A stretch of 64,000 nucleotides of DNA from Hippopus hippopus (GCA_946811185.2 OX328105.1:39854845-39918844), one strand, 5' to 3'; counted from the first letter of the stretch, positions 10,396-21,829 are shown. Program-made: numbers and translations. The notes: a model not told the origin generated them from the letters alone.

Positions 10396-11590
10396 AATGG
10401 ATTTTAAAAATTAGGTCAAAAGTTGCCAAGTGACTCTATCTTTCGTTTATTTTTTACCTGGTTTTAAATTTCATTTTTCTTCCTGCCACTAACACATGAA
10501 CTGACTATGAAAAAACAGAGTGTCATCTTGACAAGAATTTGCATACTTATATTAGCTCACCAAAGCACGAAGTGCTCAAGGTGAGCTTTTGTGATCATAC
10601 TGTGTCCATTGTGCGTCGTGTGTCGTACGTTGTGCGTCGTCAACTTTTACCTTGTGTACACTCTAGAGGCCACATTTTCAGTCCGATACTCATGAAACTT
10701 GGTCAAAATCTTTGTCTTGATGATATCTCAGACAAGTGCGTAAAAGGGTCAGGTCTGTCAAAAACTGGGGCACTAGGTCAAATCTTAGAAAAACCTTGTG
10801 TATGCTCTAGAGGCCACATTTTCAGTGCAATACTCATGAAACTTGGTCAGACTCTTTGTCTTGATGATTTCTTGGACGAGTTTGAAAATGGGTCATGTCA
10901 GGTCAAAAACTAGGTAAAAAAAAGGTCACTAGGTCAAATCTTAGAAAAACCTTGTGTACACTCTAGAGGCCACATTTTCAGTGCAATACTCATGAAACTT
11001 TGTCAGAATGTTTGTCTTGATGATATCTTGAGCAAGTTTGAAAATGGGTCACATTGGGTCAAAAACTAGGTCACCAGGTCACATCTTTAAAATAGCTTGT
11101 GTACCTTTAGAGTCAACATTGGTTTGTCCAATACTTATGAAAACTAGTCAGAATGTTTTTCTTGATAATCAATATGACGAAATTGAAAATGGGTCACATT
11201 GGGTAAAAAACTAGGTAGCCATGTTAAATCTTGGGAAAACTTGTGTACACTCTAGAGGCCACATATTCTGTCCAATACTTATGAAAGGTGGTCAGAATCT
11301 TTGTTTTGATAATATCTACAATGGGAAAATGGGCTATGTTTGGCTAAAAAGTAGGTCACTGAGAGAAATTCTAGAAAAAGCTTATGTACAACCTTATTTT
11401 CACAACCTATTGAAAGCTTGTTAGAATGTTTGTCATAATATATCTCGAGAGATTGAAAATGGGTCATGTTTAGTCAAAAGACTCAGGTGAGCGACTTCAG
11501 GGCCATCATGGCCCTCTTGTATAATATGAATTAAATTTAAATGCATCTTAACACCCATGTTGTATATTTGTGGCTGCCAGCAGGCCTTCA
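10396..11590. repeat. dispersed repeat K, split by pearl copy 2
   Basis: 10396-10552 and 11521-11590 together match the uninterrupted sequence at 31560-31785 (TTAGGTCAAAAG, then TATGATTTAAAT, then TGGCTGC). A third partial copy lies at 53260-53365. Element class unknown. Confidence 0.65.
10553..11520 (+). mobile_element. pearl/Helentron-like element, copy 2
   Basis: 5' end TAGCTCACC with the inverted GGTGAGC at 10579. About six core units follow. The 3' end is CTCAGGTGAGC then AGGGCCATCATGGCCCT and CTTGT at 11520. Its last two units match the last units of the copies at 37885 and 58954 better than the internal ones do. Confidence 0.9.
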
Positions 11591-11756
11591 AGTCACAAAC
11601 ATGGATCACTATACTTCAGCTACTTCAGATGTCAGCTGTGTAAATGCAGAAATCCAAATGTGACAACATTTAATGAGTTATATATCTTATGTTTGATAAT
11701 TAAGGAAATTTTTATATGAATAGATAATTAACATGTAATGTGTTGTTAATAGGATT

Positions 11757-11976
11757 CAACACTTTACCAACTGACAAATAATTTAGGACTCGACTAAACT
11801 GAAAGCATAATTATGCAGAAAACAAATGATTTGTGGCACAAGTCATAATTTCTGTCTTGGATAGGTTAGAAAACATTGTGGAAAAAGGAGAAAATGCTGG
11901 TTACCAGCATTTTCTCCTTTTTCCACAATTTTTTCAAATGCCTTCTTCAGAGTCGGGATTGTGTTGTAAAGGGTTA
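11757..11976 (-). mobile_element. MITE-A, L-S copy with matched arm change
   Basis: The core reads GTGGAAAAAGG on the left and CCTTTTTCCAC on the right, a paired variant of the usual GTGGGAAAAGG. The TIRs are weakened. Confidence 0.85.
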
Positions 11977-12209
11977 CTAGTAATGCATGTAACAGGTAAC
12001 ACGCTGTAGTAGGATTTTATTTTGCTTATTCATCCTGATTGTCATCAGGTAGAAAAATAACTGGAAATCCTGTTAAAATCACCAATTACTCATATTCCTG
12101 AGCACGATTCTTTTATAGCCCCTTCTTGTGATATCCTTCATCAAAACAAAATGTACCATATATCATTATCTTCAAAAATTTGTTTTTAGTTTGTTTATTT
12201 CTCTCAATG

Positions 12210-13159
12210 TACCGTGTTTTGGTGCGTATAACACGCACATTTTTTCAGCTCTGAATAATTTCAAACTGGGGACTGCGTGTTATACACTACAATAGGCAAA
12301 ACCATGTTTTTCTCCTCCTTGAAAATCGGTCATATATCAAAAATGTACCTGTTCAAAGTGGGGGGTGGTGGGGGGGGGGGGGGTTAGGTACAAAACGGCC
12401 AAAGTTCTCTCGCTACAGCCTTAACTTTCGTCATCATCCCATTTCAACTTTTACCGATTTAACAAAAAAAAACATTATGTTTTAATTTTGTTAAAATGTA
12501 TTTGTACATTCTTAATTTGTGGATTAGGATTCGTAATTTCCCGATTCTATCAGCCATTTTGGCAATGGCGAACGTACCCCGGAATGATAAATATTGATTT
12601 ACTGTTATCGTCTCATATTTTATTTTTCTTTGTTAATAGCTATAAATTAACAATTATAAAAGAGTAAAATAATGATTCAGAAAGAAATGAATGATTTAAA
12701 AAATATATATATTAATCGCTACTTTTTACAAAAACCGTGATTTACATCATATAGGTCTATGTTTATTTCACACCTGTCACATTTGTCGATCGAGGTGAGA
12801 AAATAGGAGATTAACTTCGATATGGTCGTCAGTTCAATGTGTGAATTTGCAACATGCCATAAGCTGGCATGTTTTTATAATCCCCCGAGTACAACTTTTT
12901 GACGGATAGCTTCTTCACAAGAATTCCTTTAAAAACCCACTGATTTTGTCCACTTTGATTATAAATGGTTATTTCTCTTTGATAAAGTATCGCCATTTAC
13001 AATTTTTCAAGATAGCAACGTAAGCTTCATGTGTTACTATATTTTAGTCAATTTTTGATGCGTGTTGTACATCTGAACAACCTTTTTTCCTCGGATTTGA
13101 TGCTAAAAAAGGCCTGCGTGTTATACATGCCTGCGTTGTATACACAGCGTTTTACGGTA
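12210..13159. mobile_element. ~950-bp TIR DNA transposon, non-autonomous
   Basis: Left end TACCGTGTTTTGGTGCGTAT and right end ...TTGTATACACAGCGTTTTA then CGGTA are inverted repeats of about 27 bp with a few mismatches. A second inner GCGTGTTATACA/CACGC motif pair follows. A possible TA duplication lies at both edges. No transposase remains. A pure G/T-rich G-run sits at 12361-12384. Confidence 0.7.
12361..12384 (+). repeat. G-run
   Basis: Two dozen bases that are nearly all G with two T interruptions; able to form a G-quadruplex in principle. Length may be unreliable in assembly. Confidence 0.8.
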
Positions 13160-13939
13160 ACTGTATTCCGAGTCCAGCAATCCAAGGTCAGAGTTAGGTT
13201 TAGAAAGAAACAAGTTGTTCAATAGGAGTGAAAACCTTTATTTTTTGTAACTTTCTCCGGTAAGAAACAACGAAAATCAAAATACACGATCATCACTCAA
13301 TGACGGGAGTTTAATGCATCTTAATAAAGCATTATAATACCAATCAAGTGATGGATCCATTTTTTTCTTTAAATTGGCTGACGCATGAAGTGAAATGGTC
13401 TTTGACAGGCAGAAATTCTTAGCAGTCTGCGCAGGCTGACTTGGGCCAAGCTTGTTGCAGATGCAGTAAACCACCTTTGCACAGAGTATAACTCATGCAA
13501 AATATTGAGGATCTTAACAGGAAATTGTTAACTTGTATATGAATTAAATTAGCCTTGTATGGAAGAGGATCAATAAAGTTATATGTTCTAATGCCATAAA
13601 ATTATGTCAAAGATGTAAACTGTATGAAATAAAATGTTAACTTTAGTATGAATTGAATTACTCTTGTTTGGTAGGGTATTAATATAATAAAGTTACATAT
13701 TCTAAAACCATTACGTTATGTCAGTAATGATAATTGTATGAAATAAAAAGTTTAGAATGTATGGGTCAAATGTTGTTTGGTTATGTATGATATAAAATTT
13801 AAATACATGTATGTGCCAATGAAATGGTGATTTACAATGTTATTTGAACAGGTTACTTACCAAATCCGTCACCTTTCCAACTGAGATTTGACAGAGAACG
13901 CCTGAAGAAAAACTTCTATATGCTATTTTTCAATGCTTT
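13160..13939. repeat. gene-free region with ~112-bp imperfect tandem duplication
   Basis: Two diverged units begin GTTAACTT at about 13526 and 13637. Each contains TATGAATT, ATAAAGTTA and TGTATGAAATAAAA. No ORF of note in the region. Confidence 0.6.
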
Positions 13940-14155
13940 TTAACCCTTTGCCACACAATGTCAAGTTTCAGTGATCCTGAAGAAAAAGGCTTTTGAAAAA
14001 ATTGTGAGAAAGGAGAAAATGCTGGTAACCAGCATTTTCTCCTTTTCCAACATATTTTCAACCCATCCTGAAATTTTTGAGTCACATTTATATTGTCATT
14101 TGCAAAAGCTTTCAATTTGGACTAGTCTAAAATTTTGTTGTTTGGTAAAGAGTTG
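13940..14155 (+). mobile_element. MITE-A, full S-L copy
   Basis: TTAACCCTTTGCCACAC to GGTAAAGAGTTGA. The core is good in the middle and decayed at the outer right edge (CAACATATTTTC). Confidence 0.88.
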
Positions 14156-14199
14156 AGTATCTGTGTTTGTGTGTGTGTGTTTCTCTTTTATGTCTTTTA

Positions 14200-14414
14200 A
14201 GATGACAAAAATTTAGTCTTGACCGCATTAAAAACAATTGCATACAACAAAATAGACATAGATCAAATGATGAAGTTTGTAAAGGTAGAAAACAATGTCA
14301 TGAAAGGAGAAAAGGCAAGGTACCAATATTTTCTTCAATTTCTCCAATGTTTTTGAAAGCTATATTCCTGGAGGGTGGGGGCTCTAAAAACAGGATTGAT
14401 TATTTGGTAAAGAC
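14200..14414 (-). mobile_element. MITE-A, degenerate L-S copy
   Basis: The arms are recognisable (GGTAGAAAAC at 14284; GGATTGATTATTTGGTAAAG at the end). The core is heavily mutated. Confidence 0.65.
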
Positions 14415-14729
14415 CTCAATTAAATTGGCTTCCATCACAAATTAATAATATGTTTTGGTTTAGTCTTTATGTCCTTTACATAACTCGACGTGGTTTTCAC
14501 AGATTGAAGTTCAAGACATGACTGCAGCTATCTATACAATCTGATTTTTCATCAACAGTGTTTTTTCCTAATATGCATTCATTTAATGCTATACAGTTTA
14601 TCCTTTTTCGAATATTTCTGAAATGATTTTATGAAGAAGAAGGGCAGAACATACTCAACAGATTTTTTTGATCCAGAAAAAAGGATACAGTGCCAAACAA
14701 ATTGGTCAGACATTTTCTGTTGGAAAATA

Positions 14730-14880
14730 GGAGTCTTATAAGAGCAATTTCAAGGTTGCCCTTGTCTACAATATCACAGCAAAGTGGTCAGTGTAGATCA
14801 AAGGTCAGACTGCACTTTTTGTGCAGTCTGATCTTTATCTTCACTGGCCACACAGATAAGTTGCCAGAGGCTCTTTGAGA
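14730..14880 (-). mobile_element. MITE D3 fragment with hairpin core
   Basis: Hairpin centred at about 14817: GTGTAGATCAAAGGTCAGAC on the left pairs with GTCTGATCTTTATCTTCAC on the right, with GTTGCC-type flanks of the D3 family. Confidence 0.7.
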
Positions 14881-15722
14881 TTGAAGAGCAATTGCATAAT
14901 GTACAGAATGTCTCAGCAAAGCATAAAGTTAAGAGCAAAGACAACTAAGTTGTAAAAAGTGCTTTTAGAGTTGAATAGAGAATTATGTAAATGTTACAAT
15001 AGGTTAGGATCTGGAATATTATAAAGGCAAATTATTACCATTGTTGCAACATGAATGGGGGATAATTGGACAGATACTAGTATATCATAAATGTAAAACT
15101 TGTTATCCTGTCTGGTGTTTTTTTTTTTTCCATTTTGACTTGTTATAGTAGACCTACAAGAGTAAATTTTGTACAAGACTTGCGAATTTGGATAGTAGGT
15201 GAGCATAGAGGTGATCGGAAAAAATGTCACAGGAAAAAAAGTCAGTCAGAGAAATTCTGGTGGCGTTGGTCGTTGGTTGCGGAGGGTTCTTTTACAACTC
15301 TCAGATCTTGGTAGCAAAGCCTGTACATCATCATCACACTGAGCAACAGCCTGGGCAAGAATCTGTGCTGGTTTGTCTCTGGTATTCACAGCTTGTGAAG
15401 CTAAAATATTAATAATTTTTGCATGACTCATTAGTAGACAACACAAATTTTGAGTTGTCAAACTGAAAGCATTTGCAGACAAAAATTAGGATTGTTTGGT
15501 AGTCTTAATTCTCTGAGAGTCAAGTCTGCTTGAAAATTCTGTACTTTTATGTCTGATATTTGTATGTAAATATGACATCTAAAAAATACATTTATTTATT
15601 TCATATTCATGTTTATTCTGCACTTTCTCTTTATGTATTGTGACTGAATATGAATGTGTATTAATATTTGTACTTCTAACTGTTTGCTGAAGTTTAGCGC
15701 AAATGTCTTTTTAAGATCTTTT
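14881..15722. other. no gene recognised
   Basis: AT-rich spacer. The two overlapping short ORFs on opposite strands near 15224-15482 have no domain and are not called. Confidence 0.45.
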
Positions 15723-16151
15723 AAAGCGTATTTCACAACTATAGTTGCCTGTGTGGACAGAGTAGATCAAGATCAGGCTGCACAAAACATGCAGCCTCAT
15801 CTTTGATCTACACTGTCCGCTTTGCTTAACCCTTTACCACACGACAAAATTCTGGACTGGTCCAATTTGAAAGCATTCGCAGGCAGCAAATTAGATGTTG
15901 CTAAAATTATGATTTCTGTCTTAGATAGGGTAGAAAACTTTGTGGGAAAAGGAGAAAATGCTGGTTGCCTGCATTTTCTCCTTTTCCCACAATGTTTTCA
16001 AAAGCCTTCTCTTTCAGGGTCGTTAAAAGTCGGAATTGTCAGGTAAAGGGTTAAACACTTCAGATGAGAGCAACCTTGATATTGTGATTATTTGGGTCTT
16101 ATTTCAAGACTGAAAATGTCCTTTGGGTTTATTTTGTGCTCCAAGGGTTAA
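15723..16151 (+). mobile_element. MITE D3 carrying a nested MITE-A
   Basis: Left TTAA at 15723, hairpin core 15760-15818 (AGTAGATCAAGATCAGGCTG pairing with the mirrored right half), right end CCAAGGGTTAA at 16151. The copy at 23735-23941 lacks the insertion and supplies the empty site. Confidence 0.8.
15826..16054 (-). mobile_element. MITE-A, full L-S copy with TTAA target duplication
   Basis: TTAACCCTTTACCACACGAC to AGGTAAAGGGTTAA. The host reads GCTTTGC-TTAA on the left and TTAA-ACACTTC on the right; the uninserted relative reads GCTTTGC-TGAA-ACACTAT. Confidence 0.95.
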
Positions 16152-16267
16152 CATGTCTAGCAGCTTGAAACATGATGGACTTCTTCAGACAGCAGTATCC
16201 TTTAAGATCAAACTGCATGCACAGTACAGATTAAAAGGTCCTTGTTCAGTTTGAACCTGTATTTATC

Positions 16268-16478
16268 TATTTACCACACTACAAAATTTTAGACATGCAC
16301 ATTTTGAAAGCATTTGAAGACCACTAGATTATTTTAGCTCGTTTGATAAGAAATGTATTCAGAAGGGTGGAACACAGAGAGGAAAAGGGTTACCAGCATT
16401 TTCTATTTTTCCCAATTGTTTTCATAAAGCTTTTCCCTATGGGTCTTTAAAACTCAGGACTGTTTGGTGGAGTGTTAA
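16268..16478 (-). mobile_element. MITE-A, L-S copy, core eroded
   Basis: Ends ACTCAGGACTGTTTGGTGGAGTGTTAA-type. The left half of the core is largely deleted. Confidence 0.75.
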
Positions 16479-16599
16479 AGACCAGGAGGCCCAGGGTTGG
16501 AGATGTGTGAGTGTCCTGATATAAAACACCTCAGAGCCCCAATCTAGTCCTGGAGAAACCACTACACATTTGAATATTTAGTGAGCTAGGGCTGTGCTT

Positions 16600-16890
16600 T
16601 GATCTGCAGATGACAAATTTAAAACTTGTTTAAATAAGTTAGGGTTCTCTGACAAGGTAGAAACCATTGTGGTAAAAGGAGAAAATGCTGGTTACCAATA
16701 TGGAAATAGTAAACAAAAGGTCTGCATGGGTCTATCAGAAGGGATTTGGTTGAATCTTTACCTGATGATATTTCTCCTTTTTGAAAGTGTTTGCACACAA
16801 CAAATTTAGCGTAAATGATTTGTTTCAACAAGTGTAGAAAGTATTGTGGAAAATGGAGAAAGTGCTGATATACCAGCATTTTCTCCTTTA
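16600..16890 (-). mobile_element. two MITE-A L-arm fragments in tandem
   Basis: 16600-16705 ends at the core's left half. 16768-16890 has an L arm and a short but paired core (GGAGAAAGTGCT against AGCATTTTCTCC). Neither has an S arm. Confidence 0.6.
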
Positions 16891-16897
16891 CTTATGT

Positions 16898-17228
16898 TGA
16901 GCCCGCCCAGTAGCTCAGCTGCTAATCTACAGAGCTTGAAATCAGGGGGTCTATGGTTTGAATTCCCAGCTTGGTTAATTTCTTTCTTAGGATTGAGGAT
17001 AGTCATTGCGACAGGAGTCGTTGCCACACAAGTCATTCTGCTCTCACTGTTAAGCATTCATTCAATGATGATCGTGTGGAAAAGTAGGCAGTAGCTTGGG
17101 AAGAATATTGTGCAAGGTACTGGTAAGAGAAACATCAAGGAAGGCATGTTTAGTTTTACTGGCCACAGTGATATGACTGAAATAGTGTTGAAAAGGGCCT
17201 GAAACATTATACAGATAAATTCTTTTCT
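16898..17228 (+). mobile_element. V-SINE-like SINE, nearly full length
   Basis: The tRNA-like head has A-box-like TAGCTCAGCTG (16910) and B-box-like GGTTTGAATTCCC (about 16956). The body follows, with GTGTGGAAAAGTAGGCAG, and the 3' region contains GAAATAGTGTTGAAAAGGGC. Confidence 0.85.
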
Positions 17229-17375
17229 AACCATGTTTTCAGAAGCCTTTGAAAAAAATCATTGAAAAGATCGTTAGATAAAAAGTTAATAGGTGCAGAT
17301 TGTTACTGTCATAACAATGTTGATTTACATGTACCTTGAAGCCTAGATCAATACCTATAAAACTGTAAAAATTTA

Positions 17376-17606
17376 CCCCTTTACCTGTAGCCAAATAGTC
17401 CTATTTTTATGATTTTGGAGAAGGGAACTTTTAAAAACATTGTGGGAAAAGGAAAATGTGCTAGTAACCAGTATTTTCTCCTTTTCCCACAATGTTTTCT
17501 ACCCTTTCATATACAAATTCTATAATTTTAGCCATTTTTTATATATTCTCTGCAAGTGCTTTTAATTTAAACATGTCGAAAAATTTTGTCATTAGGAATA
17601 GAGTTA
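17376..17606 (+). mobile_element. MITE-A, full S-L copy
   Basis: TTACCCCTTTACCTG to AATAGAGTTAA. The core has scattered arm mismatches (AAAATGTGCTAG). Confidence 0.85.
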
Positions 17607-17689
17607 ATGTGCCAGATTAACAAAATAAATATTTTTAGTCAGAATAAGAAAGCCAAATTTTAAAAACTGAAGGAGGTTGTGACAAGAAT

Positions 17690-17800
17690 CGCCATACAAA
17701 GATAGCATAGTGGAGATTCTAAATCAGACTGTATGTTCTGTATGGACAGATCTTGATCTATGATGTCCTTATAAACAGGTAAAGTTCTCCGTGGCACTGT
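17690..17800. mobile_element. degenerate D-family hairpin
   Basis: AATCAGACTGTATGTTCTGT followed by GATCTTGATCTATGATGTCC. Only part of the stem pairs. Confidence 0.45.
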
Positions 17801-17837
17801 GAGGATCAAGATAAGATAAGACATCAAAATGGCAACA

Positions 17838-18067
17838 CTTAACCCTTTACCACAAGGCAAAATTTTAGACCTATCCAAATTGAAAGCATTTGCAGACGAC
17901 AATTTCATAGTGGCTCAAATGACGCAACTTTTCTTTGATAGGGTAGAAAACTTTGTGGGAAAAGGAGAAAATGCTGGTTACCAGCATTTTCTCCTTTTCC
18001 CACAATGTTTTCAAAAGGCCTCTTCTTCAGGGGCGTTAAAGGCGTCATTGTGTGGTAAAGGGTTAAC
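17838..18067 (-). mobile_element. MITE-A, full L-S copy
   Basis: TTAACCCTTTACCACAAGGC to TGTGGTAAAGGGTTAA. The core is perfect except for CTTTG against CAATG at its outer edge. Confidence 0.95.
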
Positions 18068-18094
18068 TCAATCCAGTGTTTGAATGACGCAAAG

Positions 18095-18330
18095 GGAGAC
18101 CAATTGAACAATTTTTTCAAACATCATAGAAAAGGAGAAAATTTCTCCTTTTTCCACAATGGTTTATTTTCTTTTAGACACACATTCCACCATTGGAGCC
18201 ACAATTTATTCACTCGTATCATCTATAAATGCTTTCAATATGGAGAAGTCTACAGTTTTTCCCACATTATTTTCAAATGTCTTTTATGCCAGGGTAATTA
18301 AAACTCAGAATTATATGGTACAGGGTTATT
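18095..18330. mobile_element. chimeric MITE-A (S-L followed by S)
   Basis: A shortened core (GGAGAAAATTTCTCC, loop gone) and an L arm to 18255 are followed directly by a right S arm ending GGTACAGGGTTA. Confidence 0.65.
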
Positions 18331-18412
18331 TGGGGGTTATCTCTGGACTGAAAATTTCATTTGGGCTTATTTAGCCGCCCTAGGAGTCAAGTAAAGGGTA
18401 GTTTGATGTCTG

Positions 18413-18641
18413 TTAACCCTTTACCACAGAATCCTGACTTTTAATGACCCTGAGAAAGGAAGCTTTTGAAAACATTGTGGGAAAAGGAAAAAATGCTGGT
18501 AACCAGCATTTTTGCCTTTTCCTACAATGTTTTCTACCCTTCCCAAATAAAATTTCAATTTTTGATTTTCATTTATTTTGTCGTCTGCAAATGCTTTCAA
18601 TTTGGACCAGTCCAAATTGTTGTCGTTTGGTAAAGAGTTAA
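18413..18641 (+). mobile_element. MITE-A, full S-L copy
   Basis: 229 bp with clean TTAA ends. The core's GGAAAAAATGCT differs from the paired AGCATTTTTGCC. Confidence 0.93.
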
Positions 18642-18950
18642 ACACTGATTACAATTTGGTGATTTATGCTAAAGATAGCTTTGTTTCAAATCCAACCAAC
18701 ACCTGTTTCCAATCATATTTCAGCTATCAGATATTTCTCATGAGATTTAATTCCTAATTGTGTTCATTGAATCTTGTTTTTAATCTTGTTTGTTTGCAAA
18801 AATTCTCAAATGGCTTTGTCAAACATTTGAATATCACCAGAACCACGGGGAAAAAAAATATGATATTCCAGTAATTTCATTCACTTCTGAAAGAGTAGGG
18901 TCTTTTATTGATGTCATTTTGTCTATAATTCTGAATTTTGCATGCCTATA
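18642..18950. other. no feature recognised
   Basis: AT-rich spacer. Confidence 0.45.
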
Positions 18951-19131
18951 CCTTTACTGAAGGAGAACATTTTAGAATTGTCCAAAATGAAAGCTTTTGC
19001 ACACGACAAATTAAGTGTGGTTCAAATGATAAGATTTATCATTAAAAGTTACTGTTGAAATCATTGTGGGAATAGGAGAAAAAGCTTGTTACCAGCATTT
19101 TCCAGTGTTTTCAAAAGTCCCTTTTCTTCAG
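18951..19131 (-). mobile_element. MITE-A, L-S copy truncated at right
   Basis: The L arm is good. The core's right half is shortened to CCAGCATTTTCCAGTG and the S arm stops at CTTCAGG. Confidence 0.75.
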
Positions 19132-19279
19132 GTAAACAGGTATTATGAATGGATTATGACATTTGATCACTAGTATTTTTTGCCATTTCTTTCTAATTAT
19201 ATTCTTTGTTTTCTGTCTTGGGAGCTGGTAGAAGGGACCTCTGGGTAACTAATTAGTAACATAACTTGTTAATTTCTTA

Positions 19280-19418
19280 TGGCCCTAGGTAAGAAGACTT
19301 CTGAAAAGCATTTCTGGAAAAGGAGAAAATCTGGAAGAGGAAGATAGGCAGGTCACCAGCATTTTCTTCTGTTCCCAAAATATTTTCCACTCTTTCAGAG
19401 ACAAATCTGATCATTTAA
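19280..19418 (+). mobile_element. MITE-A, decayed S-L copy
   Basis: A broken core with an insertion (19337-19358) and a truncated L arm abuts the next copy at its TTAA. Confidence 0.65.
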
Positions 19419-19627
19419 CTCTTTACCACACAGTCCAGAGTTTTAACGACCCTGAGGAGAAAGTCTTTTGAAAACATTGTGGGAAAAGGAGAAAATGCTG
19501 GTAACCAGCATTTCCTGCTTTTCCCACAAAGTTTTTTTTTTACCATATCAAAGATAATTAAATCATATGAGTCACGTTTAATTGGTTATCATCAAATGCT
19601 TTTATATTGGAATAAGATTGTAAAGAA
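19415..19627 (+). mobile_element. MITE-A, S-L copy
   Basis: TTAACTCTTTACCACACAG at the left. The right TIR is worn (GTAAAGAATG). Confidence 0.85.
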
Positions 19628-19629
19628 TG

Positions 19630-19855
19630 AACACTTTACCAGACAATCCAGACTTTAAAAGACCCTGAAAGAGAAGGCTTTCGAAAACATTGTGGGAAAG
19701 GGAGAAAATGCTGGTTACCAGCATTTTCTCATTTTCCCACAATGTTTTCTACCTTATCAAAGATGGAAATAGTTTTTTAGCAACATTTAATTTGTTATCT
19801 GCAACTGCTTTTAATTTGGTCAAGTCCAAAATTTTGTTCTTTGGTAAAGAGGTAA
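19630..19855 (+). mobile_element. MITE-A, S-L copy
   Basis: ACACTTTACCAGAC to TTTGGTAAAGAGGTAA. The core is nearly perfect. Confidence 0.88.
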
Positions 19856-20617
19856 GCAACTTCAGCACTGATTTATGGTCTGCAAAACACTTTCAATATG
19901 GACAAGTTTAATTTTGTGTCACCTTCTTACTAGTTACAAGGAAATTTGGAGGGATAACAACCTTGTCAGGAGGAGGTGTGACCTGGTTGTCAGCAAGGTG
20001 AAAGCTTGGACCACATCTTTGGACCTTCAGGCCACACTGTAACCATTAGTTATGGCCATTAGTTAAGAGTGACAGTTCAGACAGGCTACTAAAATTTTGA
20101 CATATGACATAAGTTGGCCTTAGTCTTCTTTACATGGGGATTGATATTGTATAATTATGGTATTAAATTTTGGATGAAAACCATGAAGAAAGGAGTCTTG
20201 CTGGTAAAAATATAGAGAAAAATTATTGCACTTGTAGAGTTTTATCAAAAGATGGAGGTTGGGTGACAATGGAGTGTCATTGAGCCTCTTGCACCCACAA
20301 TATTTATTATGAATGATCCAGGCTTTGTGAGAAAGGAGCTTAATGTATCTACAAAAAGAATCACATCTGCGCAGGCTGATCAAGGTCAAAACTTTTTGCT
20401 ATTGGTCAGTTTTCTGCATGTCAAGGGACGATTCTGCCTTGTGATTCAGTTGGTTGTTAGACACAATGGATTTTATGGATTTATAATTGTGTGATGACTT
20501 GCTTGATATCATACATCAAGGAGATGCATTAAACCCCCTTTTACCAGAACATGGCTCGAATACTTCTGCTCAAATGTAAAGAAGCAGTATTACGAAAATT
20601 GTAGGAAAACTTGCAAG
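19856..20617. other. no gene recognised
   Basis: A GAAAGCACTTTCAATATGGAC-like L-arm scrap lies near 19885-19905. The remainder is unique spacer. Confidence 0.45.
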
Positions 20618-20840
20618 TTATCTCTTTACCAAACAACACAATTTTAAACTTGTCCAAATTCAAAGCATTTGCAGACGATAACTTGAAGATGGTTCAAATG
20701 ATGAAACTTGCCTATAACAGAGTAGAAAACTTAGTTGGAAAAGGAGAAAATGCTGGTTACCAGCATTTTCTCCTTTTCCAACTAAGTTTTCAAAAGCTTT
20801 CTTTCTCACGGGTCATTAAAACTCGGGATTATGGTTAAAT
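20618..20840 (-). mobile_element. MITE-A, L-S copy with three covarying core pairs
   Basis: The 67-nt core (20725-20791) is a perfect palindrome around one unpaired T. It reads CTTAGTTGG on the left and CCAACTAAG on the right, against CATTGTGGG/CCCACAATG in most copies: three substitutions, each matched on the other arm. Confidence 0.93.
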
Positions 20841-21301
20841 ATTTTGTCACAGTGTATCTCATACCATTCAGTTCAGGAATTTTCTTTTACCCCAACAATT
20901 CCTTCATTATGTCTCTCAGTGTTCTGCAGTAAGGCGTACAAGCAGGACAGGAAGTAAATCTTTGCACTGTAAGTAGGTAAAAAGATTTCAATGGCTAAAA
21001 AGTTTGTACTCACAGACCGGAGAAGTGATAAATTTCTCTGACATGGATTCCCACTTTCAAATTCTTGTCCTTTATGCCGCAGGGCATGTAATGTTCCTCG
21101 CTATTTGGCTTTTTTCCCTCAACGACCACAAAATGAATGTCACAAGATAATCCAATTTTGTCTGTGATGCAAAGACTATTAGATCTATAAAAAATACAAA
21201 GCTCCCATCTATCAGTTTGTATGCAGTTACTTTTTTATGCTTCCACTTACAAGTCACCTCTCAGCACTTTTAATACAAGAATGATACTTACAAGAATGAC
21301 A
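20841..21301. other. no gene recognised
   Basis: More mixed in composition than neighbouring spacers and with no repeat seen elsewhere in the window. The 61-codon minus ORF at 21072-21257 has no recognisable motif. Confidence 0.4.
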
Positions 21302-21531
21302 ATTAAACCTTTACTGCACAATGCCAACTTACAACAACCCTGGGAAAGAAGCCTTTTGAAAACATTGTGGTGAAAGGAGAACATGTTGGTAACAAGCATT
21401 TTCTCCTTTTCCCACAATGTTTTCTACTCTATCAAAGAAAAATTGCACCATTTGAGCCACATTGAAATTGTCATTTGCAAATGCTTTCAATTTGTACAAG
21501 GCTAAAATTTTGTCGTCTGGTAAAGGGTTAA
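21302..21531 (+). mobile_element. MITE-A, full S-L copy
   Basis: TTAAACCTTTACTGCAC to TCTGGTAAAGGGTTAA. The core has several one-sided changes (GTGGTGAAAGG, AACATGTTGG). Confidence 0.9.
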
Positions 21532-21655
21532 GAGCAGATTAGGTTCCTTTATAAATCTGTATAGATCACGATCAGACTGTATAAAAAAGGAAGGTCTATC
21601 TTTGATTTTCATTTTATGATAGCTTGCAGCTTTTGCTGAAATATTATTAACATTA

Positions 21656-21816
21656 TTAATCTTTTATCAGTCAATCCTGTGTTTTTATCATCCTGAACAA
21701 GAAAACATTTACAGAAAACATTGTAGGCAGAGGAGAAATTCCAGTCGCCTGCATTACTTTCATATGCCTTTTCCATCAGGATCCTTAGAATACCACATTG
21801 TTTGATAAAATGTTAA
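21656..21816. mobile_element. MITE-A, symmetric S-S derivative
   Basis: 161 bp between TTAA ends. Left S arm CAATCCTGTGTTTTTATCATCCTG; right S arm CAGGATCCTTAGAATACCACATTG. The core is decayed. Confidence 0.75.
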
Positions 21817-21829
21817 GTTTGATTCTAAT

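Noticed and set aside
17829..18083. Recurrent ~75-90-codon ORFs with a shared GKGENAGYQHFLLFPQCFQ-like peptide throughout the window
   Set aside because: This is the MITE-A core translated. It appears in both orientations, with frameshifts and decayed copies, so it is not a protein family.
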